This document shows positions 17,500-26,070 of a stretch of 64,000 bases of DNA, one piece after another. Both the position numbers and the translations under genes were made by a program. The stretch comes from Collinsella sp. AF23-4AC (lineage in GTDB: Bacteria > Actinomycetota > Coriobacteriia > Coriobacteriales > Coriobacteriaceae). Location of the stretch: positions 13,701 to 77,700 of the forward strand of contig NZ_QRVE01000010.1 in the NCBI RefSeq assembly GCF_003462685.1. Reading direction: 5' to 3'. Each line of letters begins with the position of its first letter. The stretch's first letter is position 1. Under the pieces are notes generated by a model. The model made no database searches. It saw nothing but the letters and a program-made list of their open reading frames with translations, and was not told the origin of the DNA.

Positions 17500-19074
17500 A
17501 TGGGAAAGAAGTACGATAAGAAGGCCAAGCCCGCGGCGGGCAAGACGCCCAAAGGCATCAAGGTCGATAAGGCCGTCAAAAAATTCCGCAAGCTCGAAGG
17601 CAAACTGTGGACCCGCGAGTACCTGCTCAAGATTGCCGAGTTCGATGGCGCGACGATTGCCCCCGCCAACGGTGCCGCGGCCCGCGCCGATGCTATGGGC
17701 ACCCTTGCCGGCGAACATCACAAACTCCTGACCAGCAAAAAGTCCGTTGAGCTCGTGCGCTCTCTCGCGCGTGAGACGGTCGCGGGCGGAATGGTCGACG
17801 ACCCGCAGCTGCTCGACGAGATCCACGTGCTCGGCCGCGACCAGCGCGAGGCAAGCGTTATTCCTACCGAGGAGGCCGAAGCCTGGACCAGGCTCACCTG
17901 CGAGGCCGACGCTGTGTGGCACAAGGCCAAGACGGCCAATGACTGGGCGAGCTTTGAGCCCTATGTGGATAGAATCGTCGCCCAACTTAAGCATCAGGCC
18001 GAACTCATGGACCCCAAGCGCGACCCATACGACGTTTGGCTCGACCAGTACGAGCGCGGCCTTTCTGCCAAGAGCTTCGACGCGTTTTGCGAGGAGGTCA
18101 AGGCCACGGTCGTGCCGCTCGTGCACGCCATCGGCGAGCGCGGCCAGCAGCCCGATGCCGACTTTTTGCACGCCCGCGTGCCCGAGGCCGCCCAGCGCGC
18201 CATGAGCTTCGACCTTATGAAGCTCGTCGGTCTGGATCTGGACGACACCACGCTTGCCTTTACCGAGCATCCGTTTAGCGAGGGCTTTGCCGTGGGTGAC
18301 GCGCGCATCGCGACGCACATCTACGAGGACGACTGCATCTCCAACGTCTACAGCATCATCCACGAGGCCGGTCACACCATGTACGAGCTGGGCGTGAACC
18401 CCGCCTATGCGCGCACCTGCCTGGAGGGCGGCACCTCCATGGGTATCCACGAGAGCCAGAGCCGCTTTTTCGAGAACACCGTGGGTCGCAGCCGCGCCTT
18501 TATGGGACCGCTGCTCGAGGTGCTGCGCCGCCACGCACCCGAGGTCTACGGCGACGTCGACGAGGACACGCTTTACCACGCCGTGAACATCGCGCAGCCT
18601 TCGCTGATCCGCACCGAGGCCGACGAGCTCACCTATCCGCTGCACGTTATGGTGCGCTACGAGATCGAGCGCATGCTGTTTGCCGGCGAGGCCACAGCCA
18701 AGGACATCCCCGCGCTTTGGAACCGCTTCATGGATGAGTACCTGGGCATTCCCGTTCCCGACGACACGCGCGGCTGCCTGCAGGATACGCATTGGAGCGG
18801 CGGTTCGTTTGGCTACTTCCCCACCTATGCGCTGGGCAGCGCCTACGACGCCATGTTTGTGCCGGCCATGTGCCGCGACGGCGTCGACCTTACCGGCGCC
18901 TGCGCGAGCGGCGACCTGACACCTGTCCGCGCCTGGCTGGGCGAGCACATTTGGCAGTGGGGCCGCGCCAAGGACGCGCCGGAGCTCATCAAGGGCGCCT
19001 GCGGCATGGCGTTCGACGCCCGCTACTACTGCAGCTACCTGCAGGACAAGTTCACCGCGCTCTACGAGCTGTAA
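17500..19074 (+). CDS. Carboxypeptidase, M32 family (thermostable carboxypeptidase Taq type)
   Basis: 524 aa. Zinc motif HEAGH (288-292) and the third ligand Glu in HESQSR (about 318) are intact. The family is a cytoplasmic metallocarboxypeptidase that removes C-terminal residues from peptides. The N-terminus has a Lys-rich extension of about 30 residues (MGKKYDKKAKPAAGKTPKG) not usual in the family. Preceded by a weak ribosome site and followed by a strong terminator, so monocistronic. Divergent from pheST. Confidence 0.93.
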   Translation: MGKKYDKKAKPAAGKTPKGIKVDKAVKKFRKLEGKLWTREYLLKIAEFDGATIAPANGAAARADAMGTLAGEHHKLLTSKKSVELVRSLARETVAGGMVDDPQLLDEIHVLGRDQREASVIPTEEAEAWTRLTCEADAVWHKAKTANDWASFEPYVDRIVAQLKHQAELMDPKRDPYDVWLDQYERGLSAKSFDAFCEEVKATVVPLVHAIGERGQQPDADFLHARVPEAAQRAMSFDLMKLVGLDLDDTTLAFTEHPFSEGFAVGDARIATHIYEDDCISNVYSIIHEAGHTMYELGVNPAYARTCLEGGTSMGIHESQSRFFENTVGRSRAFMGPLLEVLRRHAPEVYGDVDEDTLYHAVNIAQPSLIRTEADELTYPLHVMVRYEIERMLFAGEATAKDIPALWNRFMDEYLGIPVPDDTRGCLQDTHWSGGSFGYFPTYALGSAYDAMFVPAMCRDGVDLTGACASGDLTPVRAWLGEHIWQWGRAKDAPELIKGACGMAFDARYYCSYLQDKFTALYEL

Positions 19075-19097
19075 GGCATAACCGACACGCCAACGCA

Positions 19098-19138
19098 AAG
19101 GGGGCGCCGCGGAACCAATCCGCAGCGTCCCCTTTTTT
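19098..19138 (+). terminator. Intrinsic terminator of the M32 peptidase gene
   Basis: Stem AAGGGGGCGCCGCGGA with TCCGCAGCGTCCCCTT (one or two internal mismatches) and six T, 24 bases past the stop. Confidence 0.9.
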
Positions 19139-19201
19139 CACCCAATAACTAGGTACCCAATGACTAGTTCGTTGACGCTAATGTCTTGGCAACATCAGCG
19201 A

Positions 19202-19342
19202 AAACGACCCTAAGCGAGCAAGGTGACGTGAAATGAAAGGGCGCTGACCTTCTGGTCGCGCCCTTGAAATTGAACGTCAGATTGCCGCTTGGGGCCGTTT
19301 GCAGCGTCGAGCAGTTACGCGGTTTGGTAAAACCGCGTAACT
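19202..19342. repeat. Structured repeat family A, copy 3 (after glmM)
   Basis: Outer helix AAACGACCCTAAGCG (19202-19216) with CGCTTGGGGCCGTTT (19286-19300). Middle helix TGACGT/ACGTCA (19224-19229, 19274-19279). The inner hairpin AAGGGCGC/GCGCCCTT is entirely different in sequence from copies 1 and 2 but still pairs. Conserved GTGAAA and TTGAAC flank it. A tail GTTTGCAGCGTCGAGC leads to a perfect hairpin AGTTACGCGGTTT/AAACCGCGTAACT that touches the glmM stop codon. Confidence 0.8.
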
Positions 19343-20672
19343 ACAGAGCCTCGAGCGCGTTGGCGATGCGCTTCATGGCGGCGTCGGCGGCGGCTTGGTC
19401 GGGGGCTTCGGCCAAAACGCGGATCACCGACTCGGTTCCGCTCTTGCGCACCAGTACGCGGCCCTCGCCTGCCAGCGCGGCCTCGGCCTCGGCGATGGCG
19501 TTCTGCACGCCCATGTTCTCGAGCGCGGCGTCCTTGTCCGCCACGTGCACGGCCACCTGCGCCTGCGGCAGCAGCTTGCACGGAGCCGTGAGCTGCGAGA
19601 GCGTCTCGCGCTCGGCACGAATCACTTCCATCACGCGCAGCGAGGTCATAATGCCGTCGCCCGTGCGCTCGATATCGCCAAAGATCGTATGGCCCGTCTG
19701 CTCGCCACCCAGGCTGTAGCCGCCCTCGCGCATCTTGGCATACACGTGACGGTCGCCCACGCCGCTGGTCACGGCGCTCAGACCGGCAAGCTCCAGCGAC
19801 TTGACCAGGCCAAAGTTGCTGGCAATCGTCGGCACCACGGTACCGCCCGAGAGACGCCCGTGCTTGTTCAGATACACGCCGCACACGTACAGGATCTGGT
19901 CGCCGTCTACCACGCGACCGCGCTCGTCCACGGCCAGGCAGCGATCGGCATCGCCGTCATAGGCAAAACCCACGTCCAGGCCCTGCTCCACCACGTGGCG
20001 CTGCAGGCGCTCCATATGCGTGGAGCCGCAGTCAACGTTGATGTTAAAGCCATCGGGCGCGGCGTTGATCACGCGCACGTCGGCACCCAGTGCGTCGAAC
20101 ACCGGCTTGGCCACCGAGGATGCCGAACCGTTGGCGCAGTCGATGCCGATCTTGACGCCCTGCAGCGAAAAGTTCGCGCTTGCGATGAGCGAGGCAATAT
20201 AGCGGTTGCGGCCCTGCATGTAGTCCACCGTGGCGCCGATGTGATTGCCCGTTGCCAGCGGCACCTCGCTCTTGCCATCGATATAGTCCTCGATGAGCTC
20301 CAGCACGTCCTCGTCCATCTTAAAGCCGTCGCTGTTGACGAGCTTAATGCCGTTATCGCAAAACGGATTGTGGCTCGCACTGATCATGATGCCGCAATCG
20401 AAGCAGCCCTCCACGGTCTGATGCGCCACGCCCGGCGTGGGGATCACGTGCAGCATATAGGCGTCCGCACCGCTCGCGACCAGGCCGCTCACCAGCGCCG
20501 CCTCAAACATATAGCTCGAGCGACGGGTGTCCTTGCCCACGATGACGCGCGCCTTGCGCTCGCGGTTGGCGCCGTAATACCAGCCCACAAAACGGCCAAT
20601 CTTATAAGCGTGCTCTACCGTCAGCCCAACGTTGGCCTCACCGCGAAAGCCGTCGGTGCCAAAGTACTTCAT
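19341..20672 (-). CDS. glmM: Phosphoglucosamine mutase
   Basis: 443 aa, usual length. Interconverts glucosamine-6-P and glucosamine-1-P for peptidoglycan. N-terminal KYFGTDGFRGEAN, active-site loop SASHNPFCDNGIKL with the phosphoserine at residue 100, metal loop DGDADRCLAV, sugar-binding GEQTGH and C-terminal RKSGTE. AGGAG precedes the ATG. The stop codon is part of the distal hairpin of repeat A3. Confidence 0.95.
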   Translation of the reverse strand: MKYFGTDGFRGEANVGLTVEHAYKIGRFVGWYYGANRERKARVIVGKDTRRSSYMFEAALVSGLVASGADAYMLHVIPTPGVAHQTVEGCFDCGIMISASHNPFCDNGIKLVNSDGFKMDEDVLELIEDYIDGKSEVPLATGNHIGATVDYMQGRNRYIASLIASANFSLQGVKIGIDCANGSASSVAKPVFDALGADVRVINAAPDGFNINVDCGSTHMERLQRHVVEQGLDVGFAYDGDADRCLAVDERGRVVDGDQILYVCGVYLNKHGRLSGGTVVPTIASNFGLVKSLELAGLSAVTSGVGDRHVYAKMREGGYSLGGEQTGHTIFGDIERTGDGIMTSLRVMEVIRAERETLSQLTAPCKLLPQAQVAVHVADKDAALENMGVQNAIAEAEAALAGEGRVLVRKSGTESVIRVLAEAPDQAAADAAMKRIANALEAL

Positions 20673-20685
20673 GCGCTCTCCTTAC

Positions 20686-20718
20686 AAAATAGGGGCGGAC
20701 AGATTGCCTGTCCGCCCC
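20686..20718 (-). terminator. Terminator between the DUF4012 gene and glmM
   Basis: Minus strand: GGGGCGGACA (20692-20701) pairs with TGTCCGCCCC (20709-20718), followed by TATTTTG. The T run is short, so readthrough into glmM is likely. Confidence 0.65.
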
Positions 20719-20755
20719 AAAATGGTACTCGATTATCTGCGCTACCAGAAAAACC

Positions 20756-23068
20756 CTACGCCGACGCGCTGTCGCGAGCCGCCTGGCATGTAGGAGTCTG
20801 ACGCAGCGTAAGCGGCTTGTCCCCCGCCTCGGCCGACGTGGTCAGCGTATATGTGATCGTCGTCGTCTCGCCAGCATGCAGGTCAACGGTGCCCGAATAG
20901 AAGGGGATTCCATGCCACGCAGCGGCGCCAAGACCAAACTGGGTGCCCTCGACGGTCAGATCAGTAATGTTGCCGCCCGTCGGGGCAAACAACGAGACAT
21001 TCAGACGCTCGTCGTCGCGCGCGGCATCGGGCGCGCTCGCCGCGACGTAGTCGGGCAGCTTGCCGGCCTCCTCCTGCGTCATGATGTTCGTCAGGGTAAC
21101 GGTGATGCGATAGGAGCACGTGCCGTCGCCGTTCTTGATGCCCTGGCCAATCTGCGTGTCGGCGTTCAGATACCAGTCGAGCTTGGAGAAGCTCAGGTTG
21201 TTAAAGTAAACGCCGGCAACGGGATCGGCACTCGGATCATCCGGATCGGGCAGCGAAGCGTCAATGCCCGTCTCTTTGATGGCATTCTGCTCATCATCGT
21301 TTCTCATCCAAGCGATCAGGCGGCCCTCTTCGGCACCGCGCTCAACGGCGCTGACAAGCTTCGTAACATCGACATCGCCGATACCGCCAAGGATCTTGTC
21401 GAAGGCAGCGCTGGCGACGGATGCAAAGATGCCGTCAGACTCCTCGACCGGATAGTTCCAGTACACATCGTGCATGAGGACCTTTGCGGCGTTGGTGCCG
21501 TCGACAACCGTTCCGTCGGGCAGCGACACGTTACCGACCAGGCCCAGCAGATACTGCAGGAACACCGGGTCGATACCGATGACGCCATCAACGTCCTGTC
21601 CATACTGGGACTTCCACAGCGCGGCGACACGCTGCGAGTTGCGGGGCCAATCAGGCGAATAGGTATTGCCCGAGTTGTACAGGTTACTGTGGTTGCCGAA
21701 CAGCGCCTCATCCTCTTCGTCGACGCTCTCGACTGCCTCATCCTCGCTGAGTCCAATGCGGGGAACAAACTCGCCAATCGACATCTGGCCGTCAGTGACC
21801 GAAATCAGGCCCTGTGAACCGCCAAAGCCGCCGCAAGCACGAATCTCGACGTTGTTCATGGCGTACATAAGGTAGTTGCGCGTCTGGCCGTTGGCGCCGA
21901 GCATCTGGGGAAGGACGGGGGCGACCTTCTCCGCCGCGTCAACCGCGCCGTTGAGGGTGGCAAAGCCGTCCTTGGCCTTATCGACCAGCTCGGTCACCTG
22001 GGAAATATGAGTATCGCCAATGCCCTGGACCTTCTCGTTGGCGCTCTTGAACACCTTCGAGCTGCTGGAAAGCGAATCGGCGACCGCCTGCAGCGCGGAC
22101 ACGTTAATCATGCCGTCCTGGAACAGCTTGCCGGGCGTAGCCTGCGAAAGGTTATCGGCCATGGGAACCAGCGCATTGCTCGAGACATCGGACAGGGCGT
22201 CGATCATGGTGCGGGCCGCATTGATGTCGCTGCCATACACCGGGATAAACGAAGCCGCCGTCCACAGCGGGCTCGAAGTCTCCGCCTTCATGCTGTCGCA
22301 GAGCTCATCAATCTTCTTCGCGTCGTCAGGCAACGTCGAAAAATCGCCCGACGTGACCTTGTCCTTAAGGCCACCGACGATCTCGACAGCCTCCTTCGCT
22401 TCGCTCTTTACGGTCTTTGCCGAGTTAAGCAGCATAAAGCCGCTTGCACCAAGCGCAACGAGAAGCACCGCGACTACAGCGGCAATAATGGCGCCGGTGT
22501 GACGCTGTTTGCGCTCGCCCTTGCGATGGCGATGACGGACCAGACCGTCAGAGGTCGAACTCGACGAAGCGTCGCTACCGTAGTTCAAGCCAAAATCGTA
22601 ATAATCTTCCTTGGAACCCGAGCCCGCAAACTCGGCACCGCTATCATCCAGGCGGGCGAACGTGCCAGTCTCGGAGGCGCCGGTGTAGATCGTGCCAAGG
22701 TTACCCGTAAGTCCCGCGCCACCGGCAGAAGGAGTATTGCTGGCGGCCTTGCCGGCATTAACGTTGCCGGCGGCATTCGCGGCGTTGGCAGCACCTGCGT
22801 TGTTCGCAGGTACCGAAGGAGCCCCGCTCGGCTGCGACACGGAGGTTGCACCGCCTGCAAAGACATTCCCTCTTGCACGGCCGGTCTTTTTTGCCTTTTG
22901 AGACTGCTCGTACAGAGCGGTAAACATCGCCGTCTCGCCCGGGGACACGCGCTTACCGGAACCGCCCTGTCCAGCGCCACCCGGCGTGCCGGCCTTACCA
23001 GCCCCGTTCGGACGCGGCGGAACTGCAGGGCGGCCGCTATCGCTGCCCTTAAAGTGATTACCAGCCAT
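20756..23068 (-). CDS. DUF4012 domain-containing membrane protein
   Basis: About 770 aa. Residues 1-130 are low-complexity (Gly/Ala/Asn/Pro), then a basic stretch (RHRHRKGERKQRH) and one membrane helix (GAIIAAVVAVLLVALGASGF, about 195-215). The large outer part matches DUF4012 in actinobacteria (LMYAMNNVEIRACGGFGGSQG, then SPDWPRNSQRVAALWKSQYG). Function is not known; the topology suggests a cell-surface protein anchored by its N-terminus. Start 23068 is chosen for GAGGA 7 bases upstream. Confidence 0.85.
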   Translation of the reverse strand: MAGNHFKGSDSGRPAVPPRPNGAGKAGTPGGAGQGGSGKRVSPGETAMFTALYEQSQKAKKTGRARGNVFAGGATSVSQPSGAPSVPANNAGAANAANAAGNVNAGKAASNTPSAGGAGLTGNLGTIYTGASETGTFARLDDSGAEFAGSGSKEDYYDFGLNYGSDASSSSTSDGLVRHRHRKGERKQRHTGAIIAAVVAVLLVALGASGFMLLNSAKTVKSEAKEAVEIVGGLKDKVTSGDFSTLPDDAKKIDELCDSMKAETSSPLWTAASFIPVYGSDINAARTMIDALSDVSSNALVPMADNLSQATPGKLFQDGMINVSALQAVADSLSSSSKVFKSANEKVQGIGDTHISQVTELVDKAKDGFATLNGAVDAAEKVAPVLPQMLGANGQTRNYLMYAMNNVEIRACGGFGGSQGLISVTDGQMSIGEFVPRIGLSEDEAVESVDEEDEALFGNHSNLYNSGNTYSPDWPRNSQRVAALWKSQYGQDVDGVIGIDPVFLQYLLGLVGNVSLPDGTVVDGTNAAKVLMHDVYWNYPVEESDGIFASVASAAFDKILGGIGDVDVTKLVSAVERGAEEGRLIAWMRNDDEQNAIKETGIDASLPDPDDPSADPVAGVYFNNLSFSKLDWYLNADTQIGQGIKNGDGTCSYRITVTLTNIMTQEEAGKLPDYVAASAPDAARDDERLNVSLFAPTGGNITDLTVEGTQFGLGAAAWHGIPFYSGTVDLHAGETTTITYTLTTSAEAGDKPLTLRQTPTCQAARDSASA

Positions 23069-23217
23069 AAAGAAATCCTCGCAATTGAGTCGCAATGAAA
23101 AAGTCCATAACGTTACTAGTTTATGGCATTTTGAGCATCGACAGCTAAACTCCAGACACGGACATCAATTGTCGAAAATGCGGCACAACACCTTTTCTGT
23201 CTTGGCGGCGGCGCCAG

Positions 23218-24240
23218 CTACACCGTGAGGAACATCATCACGATGATCATGGCAAAGCCGATAAGGTCGGTCGGCAAAAACACCGTGCCCAGCATAACGG
23301 CGCTGGTGATGGTCGCCGAAACCGGCTCCACAGTTCCGATGAGGCTCGCACGCACCGAGCCGATGTCCTTAACGCCCTGCATATAGAGCATGTAAGCAAA
23401 AAACGATCCGATAATCACGAACACCGCGAGCGCCTCGACGCCGGCGGCGTCGAGCGCCGGCATATGCGCCCAGGGCTGCACGAAGACGCACGAGGCCACG
23501 CCCGCCGTGAGCATTGCCGAGCCCGTGACGATGGGGCTGCCGTATTCGGGCAGGATCTTGGCGGGAATCACCGCCATACACGCGGCGCTGACCGCACACA
23601 TAAGACCTGCTGCCAGACCAAGCGGCGAGATATTCAGGCTGGTGGGGTCGCCGCCGGTGGCGATTAAAAAGGTTCCACCCAGAGCCAGGCCAATGCCGAT
23701 GACTTCGCGAGTACGCGGCATGCGGCAATCGGTCACGCAGGTGTAGCCCATGATGATAACGAGCTGCAGGCACTGGAGCACCGTCGCGGTTCCGGCGTTC
23801 GTCAGGCGCACGGCCGAAAGATAGCAAAACTGGTTGAACAGCAGGCCAAAGGCGGTAAAGAGCAGCAGCTGTTTGCGGTCGGCGGGTGTGGTCCAGAGCT
23901 TAATCAGGCGCTCGCGGTCGCGCGTGACAACCACGGCCATAAAGAGTAGACCGGCGAGAATCTGACGCACGCTCATAAGCCACAAGGTGTCGACGTGGTA
24001 GGTATCGAACAGAAAGCTCGCGCTGGTGCCCGAGAAGCCCCAAAACGAACCGCCCACCAGCGTAGCCAAGACGCCCGTGATCATCTTGCGCGTCGAAGCG
24101 CTGTTCAGGCGGTCGCGCCATGCGCGACGGGTGTTGCGGCTGAGCTCGTCGGTGCCCTCGGGCACATCAATGTTCGATATATCGGTCATCGGCACCGAAG
24201 CCCCTGCGCCTTCGACCTGCTCGACACACTCTTTGCTCAT
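23218..24240 (-). CDS. EamA/DMT-family transporter
   Basis: 340 aa. After a polar 60-residue N-terminus there are ten predicted membrane helices in two EamA repeats (first repeat from GVLATLVGGSFWGFSGTSAS, second from LAAGLMCAVSAACMAVIPAK). Members are drug/metabolite exporters or importers; the substrate cannot be told. The ATG at 24240 has GGGGGAG at 4-5 bases. Related in layout to the EamA gene at 48019-49101. Confidence 0.9.
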   Translation of the reverse strand: MSKECVEQVEGAGASVPMTDISNIDVPEGTDELSRNTRRAWRDRLNSASTRKMITGVLATLVGGSFWGFSGTSASFLFDTYHVDTLWLMSVRQILAGLLFMAVVVTRDRERLIKLWTTPADRKQLLLFTAFGLLFNQFCYLSAVRLTNAGTATVLQCLQLVIIMGYTCVTDCRMPRTREVIGIGLALGGTFLIATGGDPTSLNISPLGLAAGLMCAVSAACMAVIPAKILPEYGSPIVTGSAMLTAGVASCVFVQPWAHMPALDAAGVEALAVFVIIGSFFAYMLYMQGVKDIGSVRASLIGTVEPVSATITSAVMLGTVFLPTDLIGFAMIIVMMFLTV

Positions 24241-24471
24241 TCCACTCCCCCGAAACAGTCTGGAAGCAATTCGGCTTACCTTACCACGGCGAAGGCACCA
24301 GCTGGAGGCTTGTCCGCTTATCGGTAGGACAATTCCGCAGGCGTCTTTCCATAGCTCGATACCGCAATGGCCTTGCATTATGCGACAGCTAAATCGCGGC
24401 AGCAGGCTCTTTTGAAATGGATATGACAAAGCCCCCGAATTCCACAATGTAAGCGATTTTTAAAAATGTTC
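24241..24471. other. Intergenic region before tRNA-Val
   Basis: No gene is supported. A near-palindrome TTGTCC GCTTATCGGTA GGACAA (24309-24331) may be an operator or a small terminator. Confidence 0.35.
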
Positions 24472-24500
24472 TTGCCACCGAGTTCAGGCTCCGTTATATT
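24472..24500 (+). promoter_or_regulatory. Promoter of tRNA-Val
   Basis: TTGCCA (24472-24477) and TATATT (24495-24500) with a 17-base spacer, 30 bases before the tRNA. Confidence 0.75.
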
Positions 24501-24529
24501 ATCCCTTGCGCACTTGCGCACCCTTGATC

Positions 24530-24604
24530 GGGCGTTTAGCTCAGGGGGAGAGCGCTTCCCTGACACGGAAGAGGTCAGAAGTTCAAATCTTCTAACGCCC
24601 ACCA
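24530..24604 (+). tRNA. tRNA-Val (anticodon GAC)
   Basis: Complete cloverleaf: acceptor GGGCGTT/AACGCCC, D-arm GCTC/GAGC, anticodon stem CTTCC/GGAAG with loop CTGACAC (anticodon GAC, reads GUC/GUU), T-arm AGAAG-TTCAAAT-CTTCT, discriminator A and encoded CCA. Confidence 0.97.
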
Positions 24605-24611
24605 AATGTTC

Positions 24612-24648
24612 ACAGCTCAGAGGCTATGTCTCTGGGCTGTTTTGTTTT
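24612..24648 (+). terminator. Terminator of tRNA-Val
   Basis: ACAGCTCAGAG pairs with CTCTGGGCTGT, followed by TTTGTTTT. Confidence 0.85.
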
Positions 24649-24938
24649 ATGTCGCCAAATCCGCTGGCAGTTCCAACCGTCATCGCAACGTGACATCAAT
24701 TCACCTGACGAATGGCTGCCAAACAAATTCAATACCCCAACATCAACAATAGCCAGGCACAAAACTGCGCCGCAAACTGCTCCAACCGCCCAACTGGTCA
24801 AAAGCCGACCATCTACTTGCCAATCTATCCATCGGCATAACCAATCAGTCCGCACCGCAACTTCTCAGCAAAACGCCGCGATGTCTGCGCCCTGCGGTAT
24901 CCTTGAGCCACTTGCACCTGCAGCACCAAGGAGCCGCC
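24649..24938. other. Non-coding CA-rich spacer after tRNA-Val
   Basis: Base composition is AT/CA-rich and unlike the neighbours, which could mark a junction of acquired DNA. A leftward frame (24610-24855) includes a hydrophobic stretch but overlaps the tRNA terminator and lacks a ribosome site. No copy of the tRNA 3' end was found downstream, so no attachment site is proposed. Confidence 0.35.
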
Positions 24939-25625
24939 ATGCGCACCGAGCTCGATGTCCCCTTTTCGCACAAAGAAGAAGCCAAGGCGCTGGGCGCCAA
25001 ATGGGACCGGACCAAGAAGATCTGGTATGTACCCAGCGGCGTCAACCCCGAGCCCTTTGCCGAGTGGCTGCCCGGTGTTGACCGATCCGACCCCTCGGCG
25101 CCGTATATATATCTAGTACTGGGCAAGCGCGAATGCTGGAAGTGTCACAAAGAGACCTCGGTCGCGGCCTTCGGCATTCCCTATCGAACCGATAATGACG
25201 AGAGCATCGCCATCGCGCACGCGCCCAACGAAGCCGGGCACATTGCCATCGACACGGCCAGAGCCGACGCGCTCGCCATCGTGCCCGCTCTTGGCTGCGT
25301 GCCGGGCGAGATCCGCGACTACCTTCATAAGCGCTGCGGCTACAAGCCCGTAACGTCGCGCACCACCAAGACCGTATCGCTCGCCAGCACCTGCACCGTC
25401 TGCGGCGCGCTGCAAGGCAGCCATTACCTGTTCGAGGAGCCCACGTCGCCGTTTGCGCTCACGGCCATTAACAAGCTGCCCACACTGGAGTTCGTACGCG
25501 TGGAAGTCGCCGGCGTCTATGGAATCCCCGCCAGCCAAGGCAACTTTGACCAGGCACTCTTTACCTGGGCACGCGACCATCACGCCGAGTTCCACAAGCA
25601 GCTCGGTGAGGGGATTTATTTGTAG
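24939..25625 (+). CDS. DUF5710 domain-containing protein with zinc-ribbon-like cysteines
   Basis: 228 aa from an ATG with AAGGAG in place. Residues 3-45 (ELDVPFSHKEEAKALGAKWD, then KIWYVPSG) are the DUF5710 domain, a small module found in DNA-related and mobile-element proteins such as primases. Two CxxC pairs follow (CWKCHKET about residue 67 and CTVCGALQ about residue 152), able to bind zinc. The rest is not recognised. The 24.9-29.4 kb patch has several uncommon genes, and this may be a nucleic-acid-binding accessory protein (inference). Confidence 0.8.
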   Translation: MRTELDVPFSHKEEAKALGAKWDRTKKIWYVPSGVNPEPFAEWLPGVDRSDPSAPYIYLVLGKRECWKCHKETSVAAFGIPYRTDNDESIAIAHAPNEAGHIAIDTARADALAIVPALGCVPGEIRDYLHKRCGYKPVTSRTTKTVSLASTCTVCGALQGSHYLFEEPTSPFALTAINKLPTLEFVRVEVAGVYGIPASQGNFDQALFTWARDHHAEFHKQLGEGIYL

Positions 25626-25663
25626 GGGCGGAGAGGCTTTCACAGCCAGCTCCTCCGCATCAC

Positions 25664-25924
25664 CTATCCCTCGTCGCCGGCGTCGTACACGATATCGAGG
25701 CCACAAACAGGGCATTTCTCCGGATACACCGGCATATGAACGCCCGTACGTTTCCTCACTTCGTCGCTGAACCTGTCACGTGCATCGATGAACCGAATGT
25801 CGAGACACGGTATTTGCGAGCCGCAGCAAGGGCAGGTGACGACAAACGACCCGCAATCAACCTCTACGCTCGGAAACATATTGTTGTCTATAAGGGCACG
25901 CGGCAGTTTTCCGTACTTCCCCAT
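25664..25924 (-). CDS. Small zinc-ribbon protein, function unknown
   Basis: About 86 aa from ATG 25924 (GKYGKLPRALIDNNMF). Two CPxCG knuckles (CPCCGSQIPCLD and CPVCGLDIVYD) are about 40 residues apart, a rubredoxin-like zinc ribbon. A longer frame to 26020 exists but its start has no ribosome site. Convergent with the DUF5710 gene. The family is not recognised. Confidence 0.6.
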   Translation of the reverse strand: MGKYGKLPRALIDNNMFPSVEVDCGSFVVTCPCCGSQIPCLDIRFIDARDRFSDEVRKRTGVHMPVYPEKCPVCGLDIVYDAGDEG

Positions 25925-26070
25925 CGCAATATCGCCTCGCCAGCCCACGCTCGCTCCCTTCCCGTTATTCAAACCAGGAAGAGCATGCACCAGCAAGTGC
26001 GCGCGAGATTGCATCGCCACGCGATCCGATCAAAAGACACGATCGTAAAAGACCGCCAAAGCCAAATACG

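Noticed and set aside
24610..24855. 81-codon leftward frame with a hydrophobic stretch
   Set aside because: Overlaps the tRNA terminator, lacks a ribosome site, and the composition is non-coding.
24530..25700. Integrated element with att sites at tRNA-Val
   Set aside because: No integrase gene and no second copy of the tRNA 3' end were found in the window.
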